DNA of 64,000 nt, taken from the NCBI GenBank assembly GCA_003254885.1, contig QANT01002741.1, positions 48,225 through 112,224 of the forward strand, written 5' to 3'. The translations under genes and the position numbers were made by a program. The DNA is from Purshia tridentata. Its lineage: Eukaryota; Streptophyta; Magnoliopsida; Rosales; Rosaceae. The notes below the pieces were generated by a model. The model did no database searches, was not told the origin of the DNA, and saw only the letters and a program-made list of their open reading frames with translations. Within the stretch, counting starts at the first letter, position 1; each line of letters opens with the position of its first letter. Of this stretch, positions 35,052-47,800 are shown one piece after another.

Positions 35052-36860
35052 CTATGACTTCATCCATTCAATAAAACTCTTAAAGACCTTGTTAGATTGG
35101 CCACCTTCTTTGACACTGGTTATGGCCATTTCCTTGAGTCTGGAAGCCCTTGCTTTGAAATTCTCATCACCAAGCAGTTGTTCCACCTTGTTCTTGATTT
35201 CTCCTTGAGTGATGATCCCACTCTCATTCTTGTTAAACTTCAATCCCACCTTCCAAACATCACAAATGTAGCTCTCATTAAGGAACTGGTCAGCAAAGTA
35301 TGGCCAGCACAAGAAAGGAACCCCATTGCTTAGACCTTCTATGGTAGAGTTCCAACCACAGTGGCTTAAGAAGCAAGCGATGGAAGCATGACTCAGAACC
35401 TTCTGTTGTGGTGTCCAATCCACCATCAACCCCCTAGAGCCTACTCTGTCTTTATATCCTTCTGGGTAGGGACCATATGTCTTGTCATTGGTGTCTGGCC
35501 TCACAACCCAGAGGAATGGCCTCTGTGACAATTCAAGAGCTAAAGCCAATTCTCTGAATTGGGTTTGATCAAAAACTGTGAAGCTGCCAAATGCAACATA
35601 GATGACGGAGCAGGGTGGCTGTTGGTCCAGCCATTGTAAGCAAGCTGAGTCTTGTGCCCAGAAGTAGCCTGCCGGATTGCCAAGCCGGCTGCTTGCCAAA
35701 AGTGGGCCTATTGGTAAAATCTCTGGTGCCAATGTGAATGCTGCAGGCTCAAGGTCATATGCTGAGTTGCAAACAAGCCAGTCTGCCAATTTCACTGTCT
35801 TGATGCTTCTTGACATATATTGAAACATAATTTTCTGAGTGGTCAAGTCACCAATGCATACCCACACAAAGTCTGTAGTTTTTATGGTGGGCATGTTTGG
35901 TGCCAACTGAACCATCTGGCTTTTTGTTATAGTTCCTGAAACAAGTGAATGATTACAAAAAGATAAAGATAAGAACTGTGATACCCCTAAATCTCACATC
36001 AGTAATGCGCTGGAGAGATCTAGCTCAAGCTGATATTTAAATTCATAGGCCTAGTCTAAGCATCTTATATCTTTCCAGCGCCGTTGTGGGATTTACGGAA
36101 TCCCAATAACAGAACTCAAGAACTGCTTGTCCTCATAATTGCCATTTCTACTTGTGGGGGTTTCAAGATAAATAGTAACGAAAATTGTTAACCTTATAGT
36201 GTTGTCTGCTATTTTTTATATATGCATGCGCAGGCGAAGACAGACACCAATTTTGTTTAAAGTTTCCATATATTATTTCTGTGTCTATCCTGTTGCATAG
36301 TTTGAGGAGTTGGTTTCTGGACTAACATATTACATAACAGGGTTGCATAATAATCAAAAGTTAGTGATAAAGGATCTCACCATCATTGTTAATGATTCCT
36401 TCATGAATCAACTTTGGGATACTGAATTTCAATGCCAAAGTTGCAGCTGCTGCAGGCCAAAAGGCAACCCGCCTGATCTTCATTTTCTCTGCCACTTCGA
36501 GAGCCCACCCTGAACTCTGATCAGCAATCACACAAGTGACTTTTTCACCTCCTCCTTCATTGATCTTTTCTATCAGCTCCTCCAACTTTCCAGGCATGAG
36601 TCTTTGTATTGCTTCTGATAGCTTCCTAGCTCATTTCTGTCTTCCCATGGTTCTAAGCCATCTGGAATAGAAACTAGATGAATATGATCCCTTATATTAC
36701 TTTCATCAACCAAGGCATTCATGACTCGCTTGTGATTATACTCTGTGTTCACAAATGTGACTTTGAAGCCATGACTAACCAAACACTGTGAGAACTCCAT
36801 CAAGGGGATTACATGGCCTTGTGCTGGATAAGGAATAGCTACTATGTGTGGGTTGCTCAT
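35052..36860 (-). pseudogene. UGT83A-like UDP-glycosyltransferase, copy A, with one 1-base frameshift in exon 1
   Basis: Exon 1 is 36860-36381 and exon 2 is 35935-35052. The intron has GT-AG ends and the phase-1 position shared with copy C. Exon lengths sum to 1,364, exactly one base short of a multiple of three. The start MSNPHIVAIPYPAQGHVIPL has the catalytic His. The frame is then lost near 36620-36630, after DRNELG, where copies B and C have one more base. It resumes at MPGKLEELIEKINEGGGEK. Exon 2 is fully open and contains a complete 44-residue PSPG box (WTPQQKVLSHASIACFLSHC...), which binds the UDP-sugar. Family members glycosylate small molecules in the cytosol. Everything except the single base looks functional, so this is either a very young pseudogene or a sequencing error. 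Confidence 0.88.
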
Positions 36861-37819
36861 TTTTGTTCTTGTTTTTTCCTTTTTTCACTTTCAGATGTTT
36901 TCTAATGTAGCATAAAAGTGCCAGACTTCTTTGGAATAGAAATACTGTTAGACTGTAGCATAACAGGTGCTTCAGAAGCTTGATAGTACCAGCACCTTGC
37001 TCTTCGATCCTTTGGTTTTCTTCTTTATCGAATTTGGCCCAGCTTTGCTTTCAGGTCAAGCATAGCAGCCTCTTCTAATTCGCTTGTGGTGAAGGCAACC
37101 TCCTCGAGCATGAGGATCAAAACGATTTGAGAGCAACCTGAGCTCTGGTGTCCTTAGAGAGAGGAGCTCTACTTTGCAGATTCACAGCTTGAAATTTCTT
37201 TTGTTTTATTTTATATTAAATGAATATGGTATTTTGCAGATTCAAATTAAAACGTTTTATAATATGTAAATATAATATTATGCAGGAGAAGTGGTTGGTT
37301 ATGATTAGTCGTTGTTTATACCATTGACAAAGAAGGGAATCATTTTGTCTCTTTCTTTTACAGGTCATTCCTACGTTTGTCCAATTATTATTTGTGGTGT
37401 CGTTTTGTTGATGCATTCTGTGAATGGCTGCAGATTCTTTCATCACTTTATTGTTTCTATATTTTTGTTCTGTAATTGATGGAACTTCCTCTCATTCTTT
37501 GTGGAATATTGAAGATGTTAAGATGTACATGGTTTTGGCTTTACACCAGCTTTATTTATCTCAACTTCTTTCAAGAAAACACCTTTTTTACAGCAATAGA
37601 CAAAATTTGGCCATGTTACCAATTGAATATTGGCCACTGAGAGTGATCAAAGTTGTATTGATGTATATTGTATCATCGTATCAGCTGAGGTATTTTGGCC
37701 TTGTATTAATTCTCGAAACAGACTCATTCCCAAAATTTCTTCATTGCATCTCCCCCATCATTCATGCTAAGGAAAACAATAAGCAACTTCTTTTTAACTG
37801 AAAATAATAGGGGAATTGT
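36861..37819. other. Spacer between UGT copies A and B
   Basis: The sequence just upstream of the copy A start (ttttgttcttgttttttcct...ctttcagatg) is shared with the region upstream of copy B. A patch at about 37022-37165, read on the minus strand, is open with coding-like composition (EEVAFTTSELEEAAML...) and ends in a stop; I do not recognise it. The right part (about 37440-37800) is homologous to 38830-39020. Confidence 0.5.
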
Positions 37820-38530
37820 CTATGACTTCATCCATTCAATAAAATTCTTAAAGATCTTGTTAGATTGACCACCTTCTTTGACACTGCTCATGGCCATTTC
37901 CTTAAGTTTGGAACCCCTGGCTTTCAAATTTTCATCACCGAGCAGCTGTTCAACTTTGTTCTTGATTTCTCCTTGTATGATGATCCCACTTCCATTCTTG
38001 TCAAACTTCAATCCCACCTTCCAAACATCACAAATGTAGCTCTCATTAAGGAACTCGTCAGCAAAGTATGGCCAGCAAGAAAGGAACCCCATTGCTTAGA
38101 CCTTCCATGGTAGAATTCCAACCACAGTGGCCTAAGAAGCAGGCAATGGAAGGATGACTCAGAACCTTCAGTTGTGGTGCCCAATCCACCATCAATGCTC
38201 TAGAGGTTACTCTGTTTTGTCACCTTCCCCTTCATTGATCCTTCCTATGAGCTCCTCCAGCTTCCCAGGCATGACTCTTTGTATTGCTTCAGATAACGGC
38301 CCAAGCTCATTCCGGTCCTCCCAGGGTTCTAAGCCAATTGAAACCCGATCAATACGATCCCTTATAGGAGTTTCATCAGCCAAGGCATTCATGACTCTCT
38401 TGCGATTGAACTCTGTGTTCAAAAATGTAACTTTGAAGCCATGATTAACCAAGCACTGTGAGAACTCCCTCAAGGGAATTACATGGCCTTGTGCTGGATA
38501 AGGAATAGCTACAATATGTGGGTTGCTCAT
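37820..38530 (-). pseudogene. UGT83A-like copy B, internally deleted
   Basis: The start (MSNPHIVAIPYPAQGHVIPL at 38530) and the first approximately 105 codons are close to copy A. At about 38213-38218 the sequence jumps from the exon 1 position GEGDK straight to the exon 2 position [14 protein letters not shown]. This removes the end of exon 1, the intron and the first half of exon 2 (roughly 200 codons). The PSPG box follows but has a 2-base deletion near 38077 (after GVPFL). The C-terminal frame then continues to IEWMKS and stop. A 6-base deletion also removes two residues before GLEPWED. It cannot encode an active enzyme. Confidence 0.92.
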
Positions 38531-39466
38531 TTTTGTTCTTGGTTTTTCCTGCTTTCACTTTCAGATGTAATCTATTGTAGTTTCTTGATCATATCATATA
38601 TAGGAGGGAGCTTGGAGCATAAGTTGAGGAGCCCCATTACTGTAGGTGGGCATTGGTCTTATTTGAATCCCCATGTTGGGAATCAACCATCTTGTCTCTC
38701 TCCTTTAGAGGCCATTCATTATCTTGTCCATTTATCATTGAGTTCATACCTGTTTTGGTTTTCTGTGTGTTGTTTTGTTGATGCTCAGTGAATGGCTTTA
38801 GTTTCATCACTCTATTGTTTTATATTGTAGAATTGTTTTTCTATAATTGATGGAATGGAACTACCTTTCATTCTTTGTGGTAGCAGTGAAGATGTTAAAG
38901 ATGTACAGAGGGTTTTGGCTTCTATTTTTGTAGTTTACATCATCTTTATCTCAACTCCTTTCAAGTTTCAAGAAAGCTCTTTTTTCCAGAAATAGACAAA
39001 AATGTTACTCTCATTGGCCGGTGAGAGTGGCTAAAGGTGCCAAAACTTTGATCGACTCTGAAACATATGAAATTTGACACATCATATATATGGTGCTTTC
39101 CAATAGAGTGTTGTAATTCATTTGGCTTACCCCTGTGTTTCGTTTTGTAATGCGATTTATATTTAACACTAGCTAAACCCGATGGTTAGCAAGTGTTGTA
39201 ACTTGTAACTTCAATTAGCAGCAAAAGCTATCTGCTGTTATTGCAGAAAATAAAAGTACTTCAAACCATGGTAAAACTTTTTTGGGAGTTTTATATGGTG
39301 AAAAAACGGACATGCCAAACTGTAGGCGTAGTTGTGGCAGGAAATATCTCCAAATTGGTGTTCTTATTTGTAATTCTCCTCCTCCTTTATTTGCTTACTT
39401 ATTTTCCATTGACATGGAATATTCCATGTGATCTAAAATAAAGAAGAATAGAAGTAAGTTTAAGTT
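38531..39466. other. Spacer between UGT copies B and C
   Basis: This stretch carries sequence homologous to the spacer upstream of copy A (for example caagaaagctcttttttcca with agacaaaa near 38975-39000, against 37575-37610). No independent gene is seen. Confidence 0.55.
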
Positions 39467-41026
39467 TTAACCAATGATCGAAGAACTTGCCTTTCCTCTC
39501 ACCCATTCAACAAAACTATTGAAATTTTTGCATGAGCCACCACCTTCTTTGATGCTATCCATAACCATTTTCTTGATATCCAACGCCCTTTCTTGTATTT
39601 TACTATTTCCTAGTAACTGCTCCACCTTATTTTTTATTTCTCTGCTTGTAATGATCCCACTTTCATCTCTTTCAAACCCCAACCCAACCTTCCACATGTC
39701 ACAAATGTAGCTTTGATTAAGAAACTGGTCAGCAAAGTAAGGCCAGCACAAGAAAGGGACCCCATAACTCACACTTTCCATGGTGGAATTCCAACCACAG
39801 TGGCTCAGAAAACAAGCTATGGAAGGATGAGACAGAACCCTCTGTTGAGGTGCCCAAGCTACTATGAGCCCTTGGGTTGCTACCCTGCCCTGAAATCCTT
39901 TTGGGTAGGCATCATTATGTAATTTATCTGTGTGTGTCGTTTCAGGTCTCACCACCCACAGGAATGGCCTATTAGAGAGTTCAAGCCCCAGGGCCAATTC
40001 TTGGAACTGTTTTGGATCAAAAATTGCGAAACTACCAAAAGCAACATATATGACTGATTGTGGAGGTTGTTGATCAAGCCAATTCAAACAAGAGTCATCA
40101 TCTGGCCTGAACTTTCCGGCAGATCTTTCGAGCCTGTTGCTTGCCAAAAGTGGACCTATTGGTAGGATCTCTGGAGCCGTGGTAAATGCTGCAGGCTCAA
40201 GATCAGAGCTTGAGTTGCAGAGTAACCAGTCTGCCAATTTCATCGATTGGTTGTTTTTAACCATAAGCTCAAACACATTTTTCTGCATAGCCATGTTGCC
40301 AAGGCATGCCCACACAAAGTTTGCTGTATTCATGGCAGGCATCTCTGGTGACAACTTGATCAATTGTTTCTTTGTGGGAGTTCCTGCAAAGAAAAATCAT
40401 AATTTAATTGTTTCAATGTACTTATAACATGTTCCATTTTGTCCCAGAAAACCAAAGATTTGCTACATTTAATGATATATTTCATTAGCTTGTACTTTTC
40501 AAACCAGGAAAAGTAAGAGATAAGAGTGTTGCTACTCACCGTCATTGCCAATAATTCCTTCATCAATAAGCTTTGGGATGCTAAATCCAAGCACCAAGAG
40601 TGCAGCTGCTGCAGGGCAGAAGGCAGCTCGCCGGATCGCCTTCTTCTCTGCAATTTCCAGGGCCCATCCAAGACTCTGATCAGCAAGGACACAAGTAATT
40701 TTATCGCCATTTGATCCGTTAATCTCTTCAATGAGCTCCTCAAATTTTCCGGGCAAAACCCGCATGATTGCTTCAGATATCTTCCCTGGTTTTTTGCTAT
40801 CTTCCAAGGATTGTAATCCATCACTGATAAGTGCAAGATGAATTTTACTCCCTATATCATCCTCCTCCTCCATTGCCAATGCATTATTCATTTGCATATG
40901 AATATGCTTAGTGATTACAAATGTAATCTTGAGGCCATGTTTGGCTAGGCATCTTGAAAGCTCAATCAAAGGAATTACATGGCCTTGAGCTGGATAAGGT
41001 ATCACTAAAACATGTGGATTCACCAT
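39467..41026 (-). CDS. UGT83A-like UDP-glycosyltransferase, copy C (intact)
   Basis: Exons 41026-40540 and 40383-39467 give 467 residues, the usual size for family 1 plant UGTs. These enzymes transfer a sugar from UDP-sugar to hydroxyl or carboxyl groups of small molecules in the cytosol. The catalytic His is residue 16 in PYPAQGHVIPL, and the partner Asp is about residue 116 in CVLADQSLGW. The PSPG box runs 339-382 ([20 protein letters not shown] ... WPYFADQ) with the terminal Gln typical of UDP-glucose users. The phase-1 intron after DG and overall similarity point to the UGT83A group, but the acceptor substrate cannot be deduced. It is the only intact copy in the array and is the most diverged from copies A and B (about ELSRCLAKHGLKITFVITKH against EFSQCLVSHGFKVTFVNTEY). 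Confidence 0.93.
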
Positions 41027-41825
41027 TCTTTCTTTCTTTGCTAGCTTTCAGTCTCTTGTTGGTGTCACTTTTATGGGGTGATTGGAGCCAATAAGTTCAA
41101 GGCATTGTCTTCATATGCTTTGATATGAATTGGAATCTCCATATTGGAATCTATAAAATCTATTCACTAGTCTTTTATATTGCTCCTTATCTGTCCTTTA
41201 TTGTATTTTTATTATCTGTATCTGTCCTTTATTTTGGTGTTCTCTTGTTCTCGTTTATATGCCTTTTGACTTTTGTGTTATGTATAGGATTTTTTAACGT
41301 GTGAAGTTTAGGTTAATGTGGGCCTTCGTCTCACTAAATTACAGATATATAGAGTTTGGGCCGTATGGGCCACAAGGAAGCCGTTGACAGCCAAGAGTGT
41401 TGGTCTTTTAGTGAAATGGGCCTGGGCCCAGCATTATTGAAACTCTGTTTGGAAGACACAGGCCGGTTGTAGGCTTGTAGCCATCTAATTTGCATTTAAA
41501 AATATGGCCGTACGATCTGAATACAAATCCAATCAATGGTAAAAGTCCAATTAATTCTTTCTAATAAAGATTTTGAAGTATATATACGATCCTGTTTGTG
41601 AACAACCTAAACACACAAATATTACAATTTCATAGATCAACTGATCAAAGAGTATGTCTGTAGTAGAAATTTATGTCATTCGAACAATAGATTCAACAAT
41701 GATTTACAAATCTATATGATAATATTAAAAACTGAATCTACGAATTCATAATATAGAATTTTATAAATCCTAAGAAAACATAGATCAATTGGGAATTTTT
41801 TGTTTGCCACTGGCACAAGCTAGCT
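41027..41825. other. Intergenic region between UGT copy C promoter and TFIIB-like gene
   Basis: UGT copy C leader and promoter sequence (CT/T-rich to about 41,280), followed by AT-rich spacer and the 3' UTR of the TFIIB-like gene. No feature beyond this. Confidence 0.55.
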
Positions 41826-43098
41826 TCAAGGAATGCAAAGTTTGTTGAGGTCCTCCGACTTGGCAAACCAGTTGGGTATTATCCTTGAAGCATAGGGATA
41901 AAGATCCTTGTATGTCTTTTTAGTTGTCCCTACCGCAACATCAGCTGCCTTTGATACATCTGCATTAATCCACATGATGTGATCAAAACCATGCTCATAC
42001 ATCAAGCATGAAGATTTTTAAAATTTAAGCACTATTGAATGCGTGCTTAAATAATTGAGATTACCAAATTATAGAAAACAAAACCCCCAATACTAAATTT
42101 GAACTAATTAACCGACTTTAATTCATCCACTAATTAATTAATAGTGTTCTTAATTAAAAGGAAATTATTCCAGTCAAACTGTGACAGATCAATAAAGAAA
42201 TTCATCAACTGAAGATCTATGGTGAGTAGTTGCCACAAAGCGTGCATATATGACATGCATAGAGCTGATTAATAAGAATTAAATTTGGAGATTAGTTGGG
42301 ACCTTGAAGAGTTTTTTGATCATCACTTGAAAGCTGCACAATCATGTACATAACCCCTGCCAAAAGAGAGATGGGGCTTCTCCTTACATCAATATCTTGC
42401 TCTTCCAGTTGATTCAGGGTCTCCAGCACAGCCTTCATAGCTTGATTATTCATACCAAGCGTGGAGCAACACCGCCGAGAAAGGTCCCCGGCGTGTAAAA
42501 CCTTAGTATCAACCTCTACTACACTCTTCAACAGTTTAATGATTCTGTTAATTTCTTTTTTGCTGGTTCCATTGGAAATAGTAGAAATTTCCTTTAGGGT
42601 TCTTGGCAAACACTTTTCTTGACAAGCAAGAAAGAGACAAGCAGCCATTATAGCCTCGGAATTTCTTCCCCTACAAATTTTTTGATCATCCGCCTTCTTG
42701 TACAACTCTTTAGCATGATTCACTATACTTGGAACAAGGAGTAATCTATCAGCCATTAGACCAATGGATTCAAACGCTTGGATGAGAATCCTATCTTGGG
42801 GCACAATCTTAGTGAACCGACCAAAATTAGATTCAAGTCCAGGACTATTATCCTTATTGGCTTTCTTGGACACAACGGTCACAAGACAATTCCTCAGTAA
42901 AGGATTCATGGCATCCCCAACCCGTTTTGGATCTTTGGTAGTCGACTCTGAGTCAGCAAAGACTCGCCACTCCGCAGTGTCGTCAATGAAGTGGGATTCG
43001 AGAACCAAACCACATACCAAGCAGATTGTGTCGCCGGTCTGGTGGTCGAAGACGATTTCGGTGCTTTTCTTGCAATCTGAACAATACCCCTCTGCCAT
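41826..43098 (-). CDS. Divergent transcription initiation factor TFIIB paralogue
   Basis: Two exons, 43098-42303 and 41959-41826, give 309 residues, close to normal TFIIB length. The N-terminal zinc ribbon has C6, C9, C26 and C29 (YCSDCKK ... TICLVCGLVLE). The B-reader/linker (DDTAEWRVFADSE) and two cyclin folds follow, including RGRNSEAIMAACLFLACQE and DVRRSPISLLAGVMYMIVQL. The second exon supplies VSKAADVAVGTTKKTYKDLY and ends SEDLNKLCIP. TFIIB bridges TBP and RNA polymerase II at promoters. Many positions normally very conserved differ here, so this is a lineage-specific or fast-evolving paralogue rather than the main TFIIB. Taken alone, exon 1 looks like a truncated protein; the second exon restores the full domain. 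Confidence 0.88.
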
Positions 43099-44815
43099 TA
43101 GTGAGGGAGAAGAGGACTAGTTTTTCTTCTTACGATTATTTGAGATTTTGGGGGTATTGTTTTCTAATGGGATTGATTAGGTTTTTATATCGTGGGCTGT
43201 GACTTGTGGAACTACTCGAGGAAAATTCACTGTCACACGTCGGCAAGGAAGGACCACTTTCTGAAAAATTAATAATAATTTCTAATATTTTTATTATCTG
43301 ACAAAAACAACCCCTTTTATGTAGGAACAAAAATATAGGTTGAGGACCACAAGTACACCGCAGAGGAATTAAAACATTCCCAAATCTAAGTCCAGCTGCA
43401 GACATGACATGAGCATCCATGGGCTAACCGGACACGAGCAGACCAGGGTGGTTCGGGTCCCACATTGCTGACGAGGCAAAAAATCCCAAGACGTGGAGAT
43501 GAATAACACCAGGTCAACGTTGTCAGCAGCCATCTGTATATAGAACCAGCCAACCAACCCCACAGGTATTATCTTCATTTTTAAGAAACCAAAAAAAATA
43601 TATATATATGCTTTGATGTGTTGTTTCTCTTCTTTGGAAACTTCTACTATTGCTTGGGAAAGGATTTTCTCAGCTCTCTCTCTCTCTCCCCCACATCACT
43701 TTCCAATCATGAATGGATTAGATACTGATGATGCAGACGGTATATCGTGGACACCAAGTTGGTTATTAATAACAGGAGGAAGGATCACAAACTGTATGAC
43801 GTGTCAGTGCTACTTTCAGTCAATTTTAATTAAAAGAATGGAACAATCCCATGAAGTACATACAAGAATCCTTTCATTCCACACCTTTTGTCCTCTATAA
43901 TATAAGCCTTTCCTTGTCTTTTACTCCATCTTGTGCTTACCACAGCCCTTTATGACATTGGAGGGACACAGAATCAATGACTGAATCCTTGTACTTTTCA
44001 AAGAAAGAAAACAAAAAACTAGTGGTTTTAAAGTTGCCATGGAAGCTTCGACAACCTTTTCATAGACATCTTGTGCTCCCCAATAGAATCCAAGTCAGTT
44101 AAGGTATCAGCATACATGTACACGTGACTAACGTAAAGAAATCATTAATGGCAGTCAAAGTCAGACACAAACTTTTAATAAAACTCCCATGTTTGGGGTG
44201 GAGTCTCCAGAGTAAGCATCTGTCGGATTATAAAATTACAACCAACCAACTATAACTATACCTTTCAGAATATTATTCCATTTGCCTAACTAATTGCTTG
44301 CTCTTCAAGATCCCAACTTTCCTGTTCACCCAGCGAAGCTCTATGCAGAAAATACCTGTAAAAGGGCAAAAAGTAGAGGGGACCAAAAGAGAAGAGGAAA
44401 AGCTACAGTGCAGTAGCTACTAGATATTCCTGTATAAATTAGGTATGCTAAATTACTAATTTATGCAACAGCTTAGGCAACTAGAGACACATTCATACCA
44501 ATGATCCTCCTGCTACTTCAGGTACTATCTATTGGTCCTATTCTCCTTGGAACTTCCATGAAAATATACAAAAAAGAAAAAAACAATATGTACTTTCTCA
44601 AAAATGACAACAATAGGTGTTGGTTCAAAAATGAACGAGCAGCCTTAGTTACTTAGGGTCGACATCCTGCATTCCATCTTTCAATCTTCTTTCTTCAAAG
44701 CCAGCATATGTCAGTAAAAAAAGATCATAGACAGGTGCTTGTGCGGGATATGGAATGCAAATATAGATGCAAGGAGAAGAGCATTCAGTTGGGGAGGTGA
44801 TCAATCAATTGATAA
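43099..44815. other. Intergenic region between TFIIB-like promoter and the Ser/Gln-rich gene 3' end
   Basis: Promoter of the TFIIB-like gene on the left and 3' UTR of the next minus-strand gene on the right. A CT-rich run lies at 43670-43690. No further gene is supported. Confidence 0.55.
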
Positions 44816-47800
44816 TCACAGTGAAAGACACTGTACCCCCTCTGGCAGATTCCGTGGCAGTGGTTGTCCAGTGACATATCGTTGGGGATATGCTTTCATT
44901 GGAGTTGTGACTATGCCAGATGACGCTGAGGTTCCAGACATATCTGCTCGTGGGACATGGAACTTGGCAAACCGGTTAATGACAGAAAATCTTTCCAACT
45001 CCTGGCATTCCAGTCTCACGTCTAAAATTGACGCCGCCCTGTCTAACCTGCATCATCAAATGGATATTTCTTAAATGAATGTCATGATATTAATGAATTA
45101 TATGGCCGACTGCATAGCTATATACTAAAGGTATCTATTCGGAAACATTCTCAAGGCATAATTCTGAAAGTATTCTATTTTGGGGCTTTCTAAGGGAACC
45201 GTGTAGTCCTGATACCAAAAGCACAAATTTATTGATTTGTAATAAAAACATGTCCCTCTGGTGATAGAGTAAGCAGCAGACTTCTCGTACAAGCTATATA
45301 ACGTCATTATACCAGAATTTATGAGTTCCTTATAAACTTTTACCAGAGTTGCAGATTTGGTTGATAAGGGAAAGCATATTCAACTGAGCCTTAGACCAGC
45401 TGCTTAGAGTTTGTTTCAAGAAACATTTTTCTGCCATTCAACCCCCTTAAAGACTATATGACACATTATAGTTACCAGAACTGTCAAAGATTTCAGGAGA
45501 GGAAAACTTAATGTCATACCTCAGTAAGTCATTTTCCAGCTTCTTTGACCTATTGGTGAAGTCTTCCACAACTTTTGAAAGGTACTGGTCATCAGTACTC
45601 TGAGGAACTTTGAGCTTTTCCAGAATCCTACAAAGATATTTTTGTTAGAAGGCCTAAAGCTCAAGATATACCATTTCAAGTACGTAGTCTTTCTTTTTTG
45701 TAAAAGTTAAATCAGATTACAAGTGTTTTTCTCACTCCCTCAAAAACACGAAGAGCGACACTTACATGTTGCTGTTGTTCAGTGGCATATGAGTACTGTT
45801 TCTTCTGCTGCAGGTCAGGCTGCATGCATCCCCTAGTGATAATTTAGCAACAAAATAAGTCACACTATCATAGTACAGAGCAGCATCTGCTGAGAGAATG
45901 GATGGTGGTGCAGGGCCAAGCAGATGCTGCAGAAACTGTGTTGTAAAGATAAGCCTTCTCTTAGATCGAACAATCGGCTGTCCATCTTCAATCATTTCAA
46001 ACTCATCTTCAATCTGCCAATTAAAATGAAAGATATTATAACAACTTGGATCCAAATATCTAGGGCAAAGTAGAATGAATTGCATTATTTGGCCCCCAAA
46101 AAAAAAAAAAAAAATGAATTGCATTATATGATCTGATCCATTTGACTAGAAGCTCACTTTCTCAAACAGCCGATTGGATGCCAGTGCCCAGTCTTGTTCA
46201 GCCATACTGCACAAACATATGCACTCGGAAGTTAACAACATGAACAGAAAACAAAAAGGAGGGGTATACACACACACACACACACTCATATATATATATA
46301 TGTATATATATATCTTCATTCATATGAGAACCAGAAAATTGAAGTAAATTAAAGAAGGAATGCGGCTAAAATAAGAGAAAATTTTGTCTTCAGCGAGGAA
46401 AAAAGATGAGGGTCTGAGAAGAAAAATAAGAATATCTAATCAGGAGTTACCCATCTTCTACATGACAAAATTGAGTATATTAGCAAAGAAATGGACTATA
46501 ATAGCAAATACCTGATATCTTGAACCCTTTTGGAACCTTGTGTCACTTTGGGCCATGGTAGAAGCTCAGATGTTGCAGTTTTGCGTTTCTTTGGTCTCAC
46601 AATAGCCATGCTTTGGGTGCTGGCATCTGAAGGCAACACATAAGGAGCTATAAACGGTTCACTAGCCACCAAATTGCCAGCTGTGCTTGGCCAGACTCTG
46701 CTTCCTTGACTAGCATCAGCAGAATCTATTTGTTCCACAGAAGAATGTATGTTTAGACTCTGAGAAGGCTTCACAAGTGAGAAGTTCCCTGCAGCAAACC
46801 TTGCAAGCCTTGCATCATACATTGGTGGTATCTGTCCATTTCTGAAAGTCCCATACTGCTTAAACCAGTTGGCTGCCATGGGTAGATTAGCCCGAGAAGT
46901 TTCTGCATGATTAGACGTCACATTACTACCAGTAGATTGATTCTGAGAATCACTTTCACCAAACGCAACTGTCCCTTGAGCTTGGAGAGCAGAATGTGAA
47001 GAAGTGTTGACACTCAGATCTTCTCTTGCATCTTTCAAGAAACTTGGTATTTTGATATTTCCAGGTGGTAATGACTTTAGATGTGATGCAGAATTCAGTC
47101 CATCATCCTTATTATGATCATACATTGACTGCTGTCCTGCCATAGCATTTACCTGTTGTACATCCAGATCCCTCCTACTTGGATCAGTCTCTATATTCTT
47201 CATTGGCTGCACTTGGTGCATTGGTGAGTAATTTCGATGAACACCATGTGATGGTCTTAAAGCATGGCCATAAAATTCAAGATTTCTTGCAGAGGGAGCC
47301 AGGCCATTGTTGTCACCATTATGTATTCTATCAAGGTCCTGCAGGTGCGAATGAGCCAACAATGAACCAGAGGCCAAAGCACTTGGATCAGAGTCATTCC
47401 TTACCCCTGTCTGTGAAGCATCAAGCATTCCAGATGACTTATATCCACCTTCTTGAGTATTTAGATTCTCCCTTGAAGTCAACGAAGTAATTTCCATACT
47501 ATCATTCAAAGGAACTACCAAGGGAACCTTTTGAGGTTCCATGCCAGTTAGCTGTTGCTGACTTGTTTTATTTGTCCATAAACTCTGTGGCCTAACTGAA
47601 ACTCCACCCTGTGTATGCATGCCTGACATAAAAGAAGACTGAGATACTGGCACAGTTTCCAGAACAGGGAGTTGTTGACCACCGGGTTTGATAAAAATCT
47701 GTTGAGAAGAATCTTGAGAAAGAGAAAGGTTTGAAGGTGGATGTCTGGTAGAAGTTCCAGGTAATGTTGCCTGTGTAGATGGACCTGCTACAGGTACATT

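Noticed and set aside
36361-36860. Treating the two halves of UGT copy A exon 1 as separate small genes
   Set aside because: They are one exon broken by a one-base deletion, as shown by alignment with copies B and C and by the shared intron position.
42292-43098. Reading the TFIIB-like gene as truncated in the second cyclin fold
   Set aside because: A GT donor at 42302 and an acceptor at about 41960 add an exon encoding the missing C-terminus in the correct frame.
44739-45074. Plus-strand open frame of 111 codons with ordinary-looking composition
   Set aside because: It lies antisense to the last coding exon (45047-44816) of the minus-strand Ser/Gln-rich gene. It lacks an ATG start. The minus-strand reading joins in frame with the upstream exons.
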